Shown here in pieces: positions 8,939-17,499 of a stretch of 39,533 bases of DNA. Under the pieces are notes generated by a model. The model saw only the letters and a program-made list of their open reading frames with translations, did not search any database and had not been told where the DNA came from. The stretch is from Mesonia oceanica. GTDB taxonomy: Bacteria; Bacteroidota; Bacteroidia; Flavobacteriales; Flavobacteriaceae. The position numbers and the translations under genes are program-made. The stretch lies in NCBI RefSeq assembly GCF_902499555.1, contig NZ_CABVMM010000019.1, forward strand, positions 1-39,533, written 5' to 3'. Within the stretch, counting starts at the first letter, position 1. Each line of letters opens with the position of its first letter.

Positions 8939-10705
8939 ATGACCCTATATTTAACATTCGCGATTATCGCCATCGGAATTATTCTTTTTGTAAAAGAATA
9001 TTTCTCCATAGACACGACTTCTATCATTATTATGTCGTTGTTTATCGTTTCCGGGGTTTTAAGTCCGGAAGAAGGTTTCGCTGGTTTTAACCATCCTGCC
9101 ACTATTACTTTAGGATGTATGTTTGTAATTAGCGCCGCTATTTTTAAATCTGGAATTATCGACGGGCTTTCTGATAAAATTATTAGGCTGGCAAAAATAA
9201 ATTACATTTTTGCGTTAATTACTTTTTGTCTCACAGCAGCAATTTTTTCTGCATTCATCAATGATACTGCCGTAGTCGCTGTACTGATCCCAATGGCTTT
9301 ATTGGTTTGCCGCGAAACTGATATCCCTCCTTCCCGACTCTTAATCCCAATTTCCTTTTCAGCTTTATTTGGAGGAACCTGTACGGTTATTGGAACTTCT
9401 ACCAACATTTTAGTGAATAGCTATGCTACAGAAAGCGGCATAGAACCCTTGGGGATGTTTGAATTTTCTTTAGCCGCTTTGTGTTTATTAACCTTGGGAA
9501 TGTTGTATATGTTTATAGTTTCCCCCCTGCTTTTACCCAAAAGAAAAGGAATTACCTCCCTAAAAAAACACGCTGAACAATACATTGCTGAAATTGAATT
9601 GAAGGCAGGAAATGAAGACATAGATAAGGCAATTATCAATACTAAACTCACAAAAGATTTTGGAGCTCAAATTTTAATGCTGAAGCGAAAATACCATCGG
9701 GTTTATGAAATCAACGAAGAAACTATTTTACGGGAACACGATGTTATTAAAGTACTTATCGATCCGCAACATTTAGCAAAACTACAATCCAACACCAATT
9801 ACAGCTTAGTAGGTGACCAACAACTAGTTAATGAAGAAACAAAAGATGACAAAAAAATCTATGAAGTAATGATTCCCTACGGTTCTTCTTTAGCCGGAAA
9901 TTCACTGATTCAGTTAAATTTCAGAAATATATATTATGCGTCGGTTTTAGCCATTCGCCATCGTAAAGAAACCATCACTAAAGAAGTTTCTAAACTCACG
10001 CTCATGGAAGGCGATATGTTACTCCTTTATGCTTCCAGTAAGAGTTTAAACACTTTGGTAACCAATAAATTAGTGGTACCTCTTTCAAAGTATAAGGCTA
10101 GGGAATTCAATTTAAAAAAAGCCATCCCTACCCTATTGATTTTAATTGGAGTGATTTTAGCGGCCTCACTTAATTTCACTTCTATCTTAATTAGTGCCTT
10201 GGTGGGTGCTTTATTAGTCGTTTCTACAACGATTTTAAAACCTAAAGAGGCTTATGAAGCCATTGAATGGAAAGTAATTTTTATGGTTGCCGGTGTACTT
10301 TCTATGGGAAAAGCTTTAGAAAAAACCGGAGGTTCAGCATTAATATCCGAATTGATTTATGACAGCATTGGCAGTTTTGACCCTCGCATAACGCTCAGTT
10401 TGATTTTTTTAATCACTTTTTTATCTACCAATGTTTTATCCAGCAAAGCTGCTGCTGCTTTAATGACCCCCATTGTCATTAGCTTGGCAGAAGCGATGGA
10501 TGTAAATTCACGACCACTCATTATTGCTGTAATGTTTGCTTGTTCACTAACTTTTATGACACCCGTTAGTTACCCTACCAATACCATGGTGTATGCACCG
10601 GGTAATTATAAATTTAAAGATTATTTAAAGGTAGGAACTCCGCTAAATTTTATAATTTGGATTGCTGCTTCATTCATAATCCCATTATTTTTTCCTTTTA
10701 AATGA
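8939..10705 (+). CDS. SLC13/DASS-family permease with two RCK_C (TrkA-C) domains
   Basis: 588 residues. Two membrane halves (about 1-200 and 395-588) flank a hydrophilic insert holding two RCK_C-like domains (about 205-285 and 305-375; the second ends GDMLLLYAS). The first half carries FINDTAVVAVLIP and GGTCTVIGTSTN and the second half SSKAAAALMTP and TPVSYPTNTM, matching the repeated hairpin/SNT-type motifs of the divalent anion:sodium symporter superfamily. RCK_C-bearing members are usually annotated as sulfate or dicarboxylate permeases; the substrate here is unknown. Its stop overlaps the next start by 4 bp (ATGA), indicating translational coupling. Confidence 0.88.
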   Translation: MTLYLTFAIIAIGIILFVKEYFSIDTTSIIIMSLFIVSGVLSPEEGFAGFNHPATITLGCMFVISAAIFKSGIIDGLSDKIIRLAKINYIFALITFCLTAAIFSAFINDTAVVAVLIPMALLVCRETDIPPSRLLIPISFSALFGGTCTVIGTSTNILVNSYATESGIEPLGMFEFSLAALCLLTLGMLYMFIVSPLLLPKRKGITSLKKHAEQYIAEIELKAGNEDIDKAIINTKLTKDFGAQILMLKRKYHRVYEINEETILREHDVIKVLIDPQHLAKLQSNTNYSLVGDQQLVNEETKDDKKIYEVMIPYGSSLAGNSLIQLNFRNIYYASVLAIRHRKETITKEVSKLTLMEGDMLLLYASSKSLNTLVTNKLVVPLSKYKAREFNLKKAIPTLLILIGVILAASLNFTSILISALVGALLVVSTTILKPKEAYEAIEWKVIFMVAGVLSMGKALEKTGGSALISELIYDSIGSFDPRITLSLIFLITFLSTNVLSSKAAAALMTPIVISLAEAMDVNSRPLIIAVMFACSLTFMTPVSYPTNTMVYAPGNYKFKDYLKVGTPLNFIIWIAASFIIPLFFPFK

Positions 10706-11028
10706 AAAAAGTAAAACTACATAATCCGTTTAAACCACAGGTAATTAACGAAAAAAAGCTTCGGGAGCATTTGGCTTTAGAACGTACCAAATTGGCTAAT
10801 GAAAGAACCTTACTCGCCTACATCAGAGCATCTTTGTATTTGCTAATTGCCGGGATTGCTTTATTACAAATTAAAGAATATCCACGTGTACATTGGGTGG
10901 GTTACGTATCCTTATTTGTTTGCGTACTGTTTATTTTAATTGGAGTTTGGCGCTACATTGCCTTAGAAAGAAAATTAAAAAATTTACTTTTGCCGGATCC
11001 TCCCGAGGAGGAAGAAAACAAATCGTAA
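10702..11028 (+). CDS. DUF202 (YidH-like) small membrane protein
   Basis: 108 residues with the DUF202 signature LALERTKLANERTLLAYIR (about 25-43) followed by two hydrophobic helices. Function is unknown; DUF202 domains also occur fused to VTC-type and transporter proteins. The start overlaps the SLC13 permease stop by ATGA, so the two are very likely made together. A shorter overlapping frame at 10893-11099 is a shadow and is not annotated. Confidence 0.85.
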   Translation: MKKVKLHNPFKPQVINEKKLREHLALERTKLANERTLLAYIRASLYLLIAGIALLQIKEYPRVHWVGYVSLFVCVLFILIGVWRYIALERKLKNLLLPDPPEEEENKS

Positions 11029-11031
11029 TTC

Positions 11032-11358
11032 ATGCTCCAAAACCTGGTTCATTATTTTTTGCATTTTATTGCCATTGCAGGAATCGCCTATCTCTATGAT
11101 AAAAATAATTGGAAAAAATATTGGCTAATATTACTGGCCACCATGTTGGTAGATACAGATCATTTATTAGCAGAACCTATTTTTCAGATTCATCGATGTA
11201 GCATTAACTTTCATCCCTTACATTCTTATTTAGCTATTGGAATTTACGTATTAGGTGCACTATTTATTCAGCATAAAATCTTAAAACTTATCTGTATAGG
11301 TTTATGTTTTCATATGTTTGCCGACGGAATCGATTGTTTATGGAATAATTTTGGGTAA
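11032..11358 (+). CDS. DUF6122 integral membrane protein
   Basis: 108 residues, mostly hydrophobic, with three or four membrane segments. It carries conserved-looking polar motifs DTDHLL (around 42), HRCSINFHPLHS (around 55-66) and HMFADGIDC (around 94-102), typical of the Bacteroidota family DUF6122. The His/Asp pattern is reminiscent of the YdjM/metal-dependent membrane hydrolase group, but no activity is established. It starts 3 bp after the DUF202 stop and belongs to the same operon. Confidence 0.75.
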   Translation: MLQNLVHYFLHFIAIAGIAYLYDKNNWKKYWLILLATMLVDTDHLLAEPIFQIHRCSINFHPLHSYLAIGIYVLGALFIQHKILKLICIGLCFHMFADGIDCLWNNFG

Positions 11359-11367
11359 CTTTAACCT

Positions 11368-12150
11368 ATGAAGCTGAAGTTTTTCTTATTGGCCTTTTTT
11401 ATTCAATTTGCTCTTTTTGCACAAGAAGTGAGCACGAAGTTGATTGAAAAAACACCTTTTCAGTTAGAGCGATTTGTAGGTGTGGACAAATTCAATAATT
11501 TCTATGGAATCAAGAAAAACACTTTTTATAAAATTGAAGGCAGTAAAACCTATCAATTTGCAGATATCCAATTAGGAGAATTAACTTCAGTAGATTTATT
11601 AAATCCTTTAAAAATCACTCTCTTTTATCGGGATATGAATACTGTAGTTATTGTAGATAATCGACTAAATGAAATTAGCCGAATTAACTTTACAACCATT
11701 ACCAACTTTAGAAATATATACCACGCGACCACAGGAAAAGATAACAGTCTATGGATTTTTAATATAGACCTTCAACAACTGGAATTGTTTGATTATAATA
11801 CCAAAAAAGTATTGTTTCACACCCAGCCTATTAATCAGGAAATAATTCAACAAGAAAGCAATTTTAATTTTTGCTGGTTATTACAAGAGAAAAAACTCGA
11901 ATTCTATAATTCCTATGGGAGTTTTATGAATGCTTTTCCCGTTCCCGAGAATTTTGAATTTAGGCAAGATAATAACCTGATTGTGGGTAAAGATCAAGAA
12001 AAATGGATTATTTTAAAGCGTGATGCAAAAGCATTTACGCCATTGGAAATTTCTCAAAATGCCGTTAAAGATTTTTATTTGAATAACGAAAACCTTTATC
12101 TTTACACCGATAATTTTATCTATAGATATCAATTAAACCCATCTAATTAA
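11368..12150 (+). CDS. Exported hypothetical protein
   Basis: 260 residues. The first ~18 residues form a clean signal peptide (hydrophobic run, then LFAQE). No lipobox Cys is seen, so it is periplasmic or surface-exposed. The rest alternates short beta-strand-like stretches with repeated D/N turns and could fold as a beta-propeller, but no family motif was recognised. It is 9 bp from both the DUF6122 gene and the deoxynucleoside kinase gene, within the same co-directional run. Confidence 0.75.
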   Translation: MKLKFFLLAFFIQFALFAQEVSTKLIEKTPFQLERFVGVDKFNNFYGIKKNTFYKIEGSKTYQFADIQLGELTSVDLLNPLKITLFYRDMNTVVIVDNRLNEISRINFTTITNFRNIYHATTGKDNSLWIFNIDLQQLELFDYNTKKVLFHTQPINQEIIQQESNFNFCWLLQEKKLEFYNSYGSFMNAFPVPENFEFRQDNNLIVGKDQEKWIILKRDAKAFTPLEISQNAVKDFYLNNENLYLYTDNFIYRYQLNPSN

Positions 12151-12159
12151 CTGAATCTT

Positions 12160-12774
12160 ATGCATGTAGCTATTGCCGGAAATATTGGTGCCGGAAAAAC
12201 TACCCTCACAAAGCTTTTGGCTAAACATTATAAATGGGAACCCCAATTTGAAGATGTTCTGGAAAACCCCTATTTGGAAGATTTTTATAACCAAATGGAG
12301 CGTTGGTCTTTTAACCTTCAAATTTACTTTTTAAACAGTAGGTTCCGCCAAATTTTAGAGATTAGGGAAAGTGGTAAGAATATTATTCAGGATCGCACCA
12401 TCTACGAAGATGCTTTTATTTTCGCACCTAACTTACATGCGATGGGATTGCTTACCAACAGAGATTTTAAAAATTATAAGTCGCTGTTCGATTTAATGGA
12501 AAGTGTTACAAAAGCACCAGATTTACTTATTTACTTAAGAAGTAGTATTCCCAATCTAGTGGCACAAATACAAAAACGCGGTAGGGATTACGAAAATTCT
12601 ATTTCAATAGATTATTTAAGCAGATTAAACGAACGCTACGAAGCTTGGGTTCATAATTACAGTAAAGGAAATTTATTGATTATAGATGTAGATAACATTA
12701 ACTTTGTAGACAATCCTGAAGATCTTGGTGACATCATCAATAAAATTGACGGAGAACTTCACGGATTATTTTAA
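12160..12774 (+). CDS. Deoxynucleoside kinase
   Basis: 204 residues; phosphorylates salvaged deoxynucleosides with ATP. The P-loop GNIGAGKTT is at residues 7-15. The DRTIYEDAFIFA segment matches the DR(S/T)-type catalytic/arginine motif, and the lid KRGRDYE follows. Length and motifs fit the bacterial dAK/dGK-like family. It fits with the thymidylate, folate and nucleoside uptake genes elsewhere in the window. Base specificity cannot be read from the motifs. Confidence 0.9.
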   Translation: MHVAIAGNIGAGKTTLTKLLAKHYKWEPQFEDVLENPYLEDFYNQMERWSFNLQIYFLNSRFRQILEIRESGKNIIQDRTIYEDAFIFAPNLHAMGLLTNRDFKNYKSLFDLMESVTKAPDLLIYLRSSIPNLVAQIQKRGRDYENSISIDYLSRLNERYEAWVHNYSKGNLLIIDVDNINFVDNPEDLGDIINKIDGELHGLF

Positions 12775-12788
12775 AAAAATAAAATGCT

Positions 12789-13454
12789 ATGGAATCAACT
12801 AAATTAAAAAGACCTAAACATAAAGGCTCACCACAACTTTTTAAAAATCCTATTTTAGAAAAGTTAACGCATACGCACATTTCTTTACCGCTCATTATTT
12901 TCTCGGTAATTTCGGCAGCTTTAATTTACTATGGAGTTATAGAAAAAGGTTTTCACACCCCGGAAATGATTTTATTATTTTTCGCCGGTTTACTTTTCTT
13001 CACTTTTGTAGAATACATTATGCACCGCTATTTGTACCACATTCCGGCAACTTCTGAGCGTAAAAAGAAAATTTCTTATACCATGCACGGTGTGCATCAC
13101 GATTATCCAAAAGACAAATCACGTTTGGCGATGCCTCCGGTATTAAGTCTTATTATCGCCACAGTACTTTTTATTATTTATCGCGTAGTACTTGGTGATT
13201 TTGTTTTTGGCTTTTTAGCAGGATTTTTAATTGGATATGCAGCTTATTTAGCAGTACACTACTCTGTTCATGCGTTTAAAGTTCCTAACAACTTTTTAAA
13301 AGTGTTGTGGCATCACCACAGTATTCATCACTATCGCGAACCCGATAGGGCTTTTGGTGTATCTTCCACTATTTGGGATCATATTTTCCAAACCATGCCA
13401 AGAAAAAATCCTAGAGCTAGAAGGGCCGCTGCAGGCACCAGTATAGACGATTAA
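12789..13454 (+). CDS. Fatty acid hydroxylase superfamily (FA2H/sterol desaturase-like) membrane protein
   Basis: 221 residues with paired membrane helices and the histidine clusters of the di-iron membrane oxygenase fold: HRYLYH (79-84), HGVHH (100-104), HYSVH (157-161) and WHHHSIHH (174-181), plus His198 in WDHIF. It probably introduces a hydroxyl group into an acyl chain or lipid, possibly a 2-hydroxy fatty acid of flavobacterial sphingo- or ornithine-type lipids; the lipid is inference. It ends the 6613-13454 run and converges with the phosphatase gene, with only two bases between the stop codons. Confidence 0.85.
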   Translation: MESTKLKRPKHKGSPQLFKNPILEKLTHTHISLPLIIFSVISAALIYYGVIEKGFHTPEMILLFFAGLLFFTFVEYIMHRYLYHIPATSERKKKISYTMHGVHHDYPKDKSRLAMPPVLSLIIATVLFIIYRVVLGDFVFGFLAGFLIGYAAYLAVHYSVHAFKVPNNFLKVLWHHHSIHHYREPDRAFGVSSTIWDHIFQTMPRKNPRARRAAAGTSIDD

Positions 13455-13456
13455 TC

Positions 13457-14494
13457 TTAAATGATATAATTATTTTCCCGTGCGTGCTGTTCAGCTTCTT
13501 CAGAATAGTTGATCATCAGTACGGGAGTCGTTTCAAAATTATCAATAATACTTTTTACACGTCGCATTCTTTTTTTGTGCTGAACGCTTCTTAAGTAAAT
13601 ACACAAAATCCTATCTGGAAATTGAGCAGCAATATCGGTATAAATGGAAGCATCATGTTCTCCGCTATCTCCTATTAAAATGAATTTTAAATGCGGATAA
13701 CTTTCTAAAATATTAATAATTTGCCGTTGCTTATGCGGTTTTTCCGGTTTTAAAGTACTATCAAAAGGACCCCGTAAATTTCTTAACAAAATAGGCCCTT
13801 TAGGAAATTGATTGTGATCTAAAAACAACTTCAGGTATTCATATAAATTCCAAGGGCTATTACTCAAATAAAACATTGGATTACGGGAAGTTTCCTGTAA
13901 GCCAATCGCTAATTTTTGATAAAGTTCTGCAGACCCTTTTAACGGCATGCGCCTATAAGCATTGGTAAATAAAGAATTTTTCAGTAAACGCCATTTAAAA
14001 AAAGAAGTTACACCGGTATGCAAAATGGTATCATCAATATCACTAATTACTCCAAACTCAGCTTTCTCATCAGGCACTAACAATTCACCTTCAAAAGGAT
14101 TTTTCAATAAAACCGTTTTTGGGTAAAGTTCACCTTTATAGAAAAGCTCAAAACTCAACCAACCTTCCTCGTCACAATATTCGGCTAAATTTTCTTTTAG
14201 ATTTTCATTGAACACAAAATATCCTTCACTATCACTCTTGGTCGTAAATAAATGTCCGTTGGGTAGCTTTAGTAATAATTCAGCATCAGGAATTTCGAAA
14301 CTATCAAATTGCTTGTAAGTGTTTTTTACAGTTTTAAAAAAGTTCTGTTCCTGTTGAATTTTTAGCGGTTCGTTATCCAATATACGACCGTAAACATATA
14401 AATGATGGGGAGTAGCATAACTACGATAGGGCGTCACCAAAATTTGTTCGTAATTTTTGTAACGCCCCAGTAGTTTTTTTATCCTTCTTATCAT
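13457..14494 (-). CDS. App1-like phosphatase domain protein (DUF2183)
   Basis: 345 residues. The C-terminal half carries the HAD-type DIDDT motif (Asp152 and Asp154), SNSPWNLY and IGDSGEHD, as in the App1/DUF2183 catalytic domain whose yeast member is a phosphatidate phosphatase. The N-terminal ~140 residues are a beta-rich region with YVYGRI and EGYFVFNE segments. No signal peptide is seen, so it is cytoplasmic. A role in phospholipid phosphate removal is inferred from the family only. Confidence 0.85.
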   Translation of the reverse strand: MIRRIKKLLGRYKNYEQILVTPYRSYATPHHLYVYGRILDNEPLKIQQEQNFFKTVKNTYKQFDSFEIPDAELLLKLPNGHLFTTKSDSEGYFVFNENLKENLAEYCDEEGWLSFELFYKGELYPKTVLLKNPFEGELLVPDEKAEFGVISDIDDTILHTGVTSFFKWRLLKNSLFTNAYRRMPLKGSAELYQKLAIGLQETSRNPMFYLSNSPWNLYEYLKLFLDHNQFPKGPILLRNLRGPFDSTLKPEKPHKQRQIINILESYPHLKFILIGDSGEHDASIYTDIAAQFPDRILCIYLRSVQHKKRMRRVKSIIDNFETTPVLMINYSEEAEQHARENNYII

Positions 14495-14549
14495 TTACCA
14501 TTTAATTGAAATGGAAAGATAGAAGTTTTTAAAAAGAAAACTTTCTACT

Positions 14550-16802
14550 TTAATTTTCTTTAAGATTTTCCTGAATAGAAATAGAATTTTCTTGTTGCTG
14601 AATGATTTCGTTTCTCTCTATTGAAAAAGCTTCTTCGTTTTCTATTTCAACTGAATGATTCCCTAGAATAGGGGCTAATACCAAGCCTACCAAACAGGTA
14701 AGTTTAATAAGAATATTCATAGAAGGTCCTGAAGTATCTTTAAAAGGATCTCCCACGGTATCACCCGTTACAGCGGCTTTATGAGCATCGCTTCCCTTAT
14801 AGGTCATTTTCCCGTCAATTTCAACACCGGCTTCAAAAGATTTTTTCGCGTTATCCCAAGCACCACCTGCATTATTCTGAAAGATAGCCCACATAACCCC
14901 AGAAACACAAACTCCGGCCATATAACCCCCCAAAGGTTCCGCACCAAAAATCAATCCAACTAAAATAGGAACGATGATGGTTATAAGTCCCGGTAAAATC
15001 ATTTCTTTCAAAGCGGCTTTAGTCGAAATATCTACACAACGGGCATAGTTGGGTTTAGCCGTTCCTTCCATTATACCGGGAATTTCTTTAAACTGTCGGC
15101 GTACTTCTTTTACCATTTGCATCGCAGCTTTCCCTACCGATTCCATGGCTAAAGCAGAAAATACAACAGGAATCATTCCGCCTAAAAATAAGGCCGCCAG
15201 TACATCGGCTTTAAAAATATTAATTCCTTCAATCCCTGTAAAGGTCACGTAAGCGGCAAAAAGGGCCAAAGCAGTTAATGCTGCTGAAGCAATTGCAAAA
15301 CCTTTCCCTACTGCTGCCGTGGTATTTCCAACGGAATCTAAAATATCTGTACGTTCACGAACCTCATCAGGCAATTCACTCATTTCTGCCACTCCCCCGG
15401 CATTATCGGCAATGGGCCCAAAAGCATCAATCGCTAATTGCATCGCGGTAGTGGCCATCATTGCGGAAGCTGCTAGAGCTACTCCATAAAATCCGGCCAA
15501 TTCATACGAACCGTAAATAGCTGCTGCAAATAAAATGACAGATAGAAAAGTAGATTTCATGCCCACCGCTAAACCGGCAATAATATTAGTCGCCGCTCCA
15601 GTAGAGCTATTCTTCACGATACTCAACACTGGTTTTTTACCTAAACTGGTATAATGTGCTGTCACCAAAGAAATTAAAGCCCCTACACATAAGCCTATTA
15701 AAGCTGCCCAAAAAACATTTTGCGAAGGGATGTCGAGCACTCCTTCACCAAAAAAGCTCATTTGCAATTCGCTAGGTAACATCCAATCTATTAAAAACCA
15801 ACAAGCGATTAAAGTTAATATGATAGCTACCCAATTTCCACGATCTAAAGCGGCTTGTACCTGACTTTCTTTAGCATCGTTAGAACTGATACTCACTAAA
15901 AAAGTACCTATAACAGAAGCTAAAATCCCTACTCCTGCAATTACTAAAGGAAGTAAAATAGGCCCCATATTATTAAAACTATCTGTAAAAGCCCCATCTA
16001 CTGACATATCCCTAATGGCATAATTTCCAAGCACCATGGCAGCTAAAACAGTAGCTACATAACTTCCAAATAAATCGGCCCCCATTCCAGCAACGTCTCC
16101 TACATTATCTCCTACATTATCGGCAATCGTAGCAGGATTCCGAGGATCGTCTTCCGGGATTCCCGCTTCTACTTTCCCTACTAAATCAGCGCCTACATCG
16201 GCTGCTTTGGTATAAATTCCGCCGCCAACCCTGGCAAAAAGGGCAATCGATTCTGCACCCAATGAGAAACCGGCAAGAGCTTCTAGCACCGTTGTCATTT
16301 CAGTATAAAATGGTTTTTCATTTAACAGAAATTGACTCATAAAAAACCAAAACAATAGGCTTAAACCCAATACGGCTAACCCAGCAACGCTTAAGCCCAT
16401 GACGGTCCCTCCATTAAAAGAAACTTTTAAAGCTTTTGGTAAACTTGTCCTGGCTGCTTCTGCGGTACGAGAATTGGCTTCGGTAGCAATTCGCATCCCT
16501 ATATTTCCTGCTAAGGCTGAAAAAACAGCTCCAATAATAAACGCAGGAATAATCATCCAACTTGTGGTATCAACTAAAGTAGAAACCCCAAAGAGTGCTA
16601 TAGAAGCAAGTATTACAAAAATAAGAAGTAAACGGTATTCAGCATTTAAAAAGGCGAGCGCCCCTTGTTTAATGCTTTGGGAAATGTTTTGCATTTTTTC
16701 ATTTCCCGCGGGCTGTTTTTTAACCCAATTTGCTTTAAAAATAATAAAGATAATTCCTAAAATTGCTAAGATGATAGGAAGAAATAGCACATTAGATTCC
16801 AT
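14550..16802 (-). CDS. hppA: Membrane-bound, K+-dependent ion-translocating pyrophosphatase
   Basis: 750 residues, about 16 membrane helices; couples pyrophosphate hydrolysis to H+ or Na+ export. The substrate motifs DVGADLVGK (202-210), DNVGDNVGDVAG (228-239) and DTVGDPFKDTSGPS are intact. GNTTAAVGKG carries Ala where K+-independent enzymes have Lys, so K+ dependence is expected. The ion-gate Glu usually found in LFESY is replaced by Gly (LFGSY, 246), while Glu184 appears in GAESIAL where most members have a small residue. This relocated Glu is, as I recall, the arrangement described for Flavobacterium-type H+-pumping enzymes, so H+ transport is favoured over Na+. The C-terminus has an extra polar Gln/Glu-rich tail of about 35 residues. 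Confidence 0.95.
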   Translation of the reverse strand: MESNVLFLPIILAILGIIFIIFKANWVKKQPAGNEKMQNISQSIKQGALAFLNAEYRLLLIFVILASIALFGVSTLVDTTSWMIIPAFIIGAVFSALAGNIGMRIATEANSRTAEAARTSLPKALKVSFNGGTVMGLSVAGLAVLGLSLLFWFFMSQFLLNEKPFYTEMTTVLEALAGFSLGAESIALFARVGGGIYTKAADVGADLVGKVEAGIPEDDPRNPATIADNVGDNVGDVAGMGADLFGSYVATVLAAMVLGNYAIRDMSVDGAFTDSFNNMGPILLPLVIAGVGILASVIGTFLVSISSNDAKESQVQAALDRGNWVAIILTLIACWFLIDWMLPSELQMSFFGEGVLDIPSQNVFWAALIGLCVGALISLVTAHYTSLGKKPVLSIVKNSSTGAATNIIAGLAVGMKSTFLSVILFAAAIYGSYELAGFYGVALAASAMMATTAMQLAIDAFGPIADNAGGVAEMSELPDEVRERTDILDSVGNTTAAVGKGFAIASAALTALALFAAYVTFTGIEGINIFKADVLAALFLGGMIPVVFSALAMESVGKAAMQMVKEVRRQFKEIPGIMEGTAKPNYARCVDISTKAALKEMILPGLITIIVPILVGLIFGAEPLGGYMAGVCVSGVMWAIFQNNAGGAWDNAKKSFEAGVEIDGKMTYKGSDAHKAAVTGDTVGDPFKDTSGPSMNILIKLTCLVGLVLAPILGNHSVEIENEEAFSIERNEIIQQQENSISIQENLKEN

Positions 16803-16855
16803 AGAACAAATATTAAAATTCTATTAAATCTAAGCTAATATTTTCTAAAATCAAT

Positions 16856-16885
16856 AAAAAAAGCAGCACTTTTTTAGCACTGCTT
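16856..16885 (-). terminator. Terminator between ppa and hppA
   Basis: Read on the minus strand, a 10-bp stem (aagcagtgct / agtgctgctt, with two G-U pairs) with a 5-nt A loop is followed by TTTTTATT. It lies 25 bp after the ppa stop, so hppA is not simply cotranscribed with ppa. Confidence 0.85.
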
Positions 16886-16910
16886 CAATTAATATGATAA
16901 AAATCAGTTT

Positions 16911-17420
16911 TTATCGAATACTTACTTCCTTTACAGGAACGTCACTTTTTTTGAAACGTTCTATGCACTGAGTAACGATATCTTTTGCTTCTTCGACATC
17001 TCCCCAACCACCAACATCTACTTTCTTTTCTTCAAGATCTTTATAAACTTGAAAGAAATGTTCTATTTCTTTTATCAAGTGAGGGTTTAATCCATCTAGG
17101 TTACCTACTTTATTAGCAATAGGATCACTTACCGGTACACAGATAATTTTTTCATCGGGACCTTTTTCATCTGCCATATGAAAAACTCCAATAGGTTTTA
17201 CTTCTATCACACAACCCGGGAAAGTAGGTTCAGTTACCAATACTAGAACATCTAGAGGATCCCCATCTAAAGCTAAAGTTTCAGGTACAAAACCATAATC
17301 TGCAGGATACATCATAGAAGAAAAGATCATTCTATCGTATCTGATTTTTTTAAGCTCGAAATCATACTCGTATTTATTTCGGCTTCCTTTTGGGATTTCA
17401 ATTAATACATCAAACGTCAT
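16911..17420 (-). CDS. ppa: Soluble inorganic pyrophosphatase, family I
   Basis: 169 residues; hydrolyses pyrophosphate to two phosphates in the cytoplasm. The family I signature DGDPLDVLV has its metal-binding Asp residues at 52, 54 and 57, and KGSRNKYEYD and YPADYGFVPET precede it. Length is normal for the family. It sits next to the membrane pyrophosphatase gene, separated by a terminator, so the cell can either waste or conserve the energy of pyrophosphate. A TANNTTTG-like promoter box lies upstream at 17464-17471. Confidence 0.95.
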   Translation of the reverse strand: MTFDVLIEIPKGSRNKYEYDFELKKIRYDRMIFSSMMYPADYGFVPETLALDGDPLDVLVLVTEPTFPGCVIEVKPIGVFHMADEKGPDEKIICVPVSDPIANKVGNLDGLNPHLIKEIEHFFQVYKDLEEKKVDVGGWGDVEEAKDIVTQCIERFKKSDVPVKEVSIR

Positions 17421-17463
17421 TATATAACAATTATCTAATTTACTTTAAATTTTAACAAGGCTG

Positions 17464-17471
17464 CAAATTTA
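17464..17471 (-). promoter_or_regulatory. Candidate -7 promoter element for ppa
   Basis: On the minus strand TAAATTTG is an exact match to the Bacteroidota -7 consensus TANNTTTG, 43 bp before the ppa start. No TTG at a good -33 distance was found, and short AT-rich matches arise by chance. Confidence 0.4.
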
Positions 17472-17499
17472 ACAAATGTGCTGAGTATAAGCTATTTTT

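Noticed and set aside
10893..11099. 68-residue plus-strand frame across the DUF202/DUF6122 junction
   Set aside because: It overlaps two well-supported genes in another frame and has no recognisable features.
16399..16827. 142-residue plus-strand frame opposite hppA
   Set aside because: Antisense shadow of membrane-helix codons of a certain gene.
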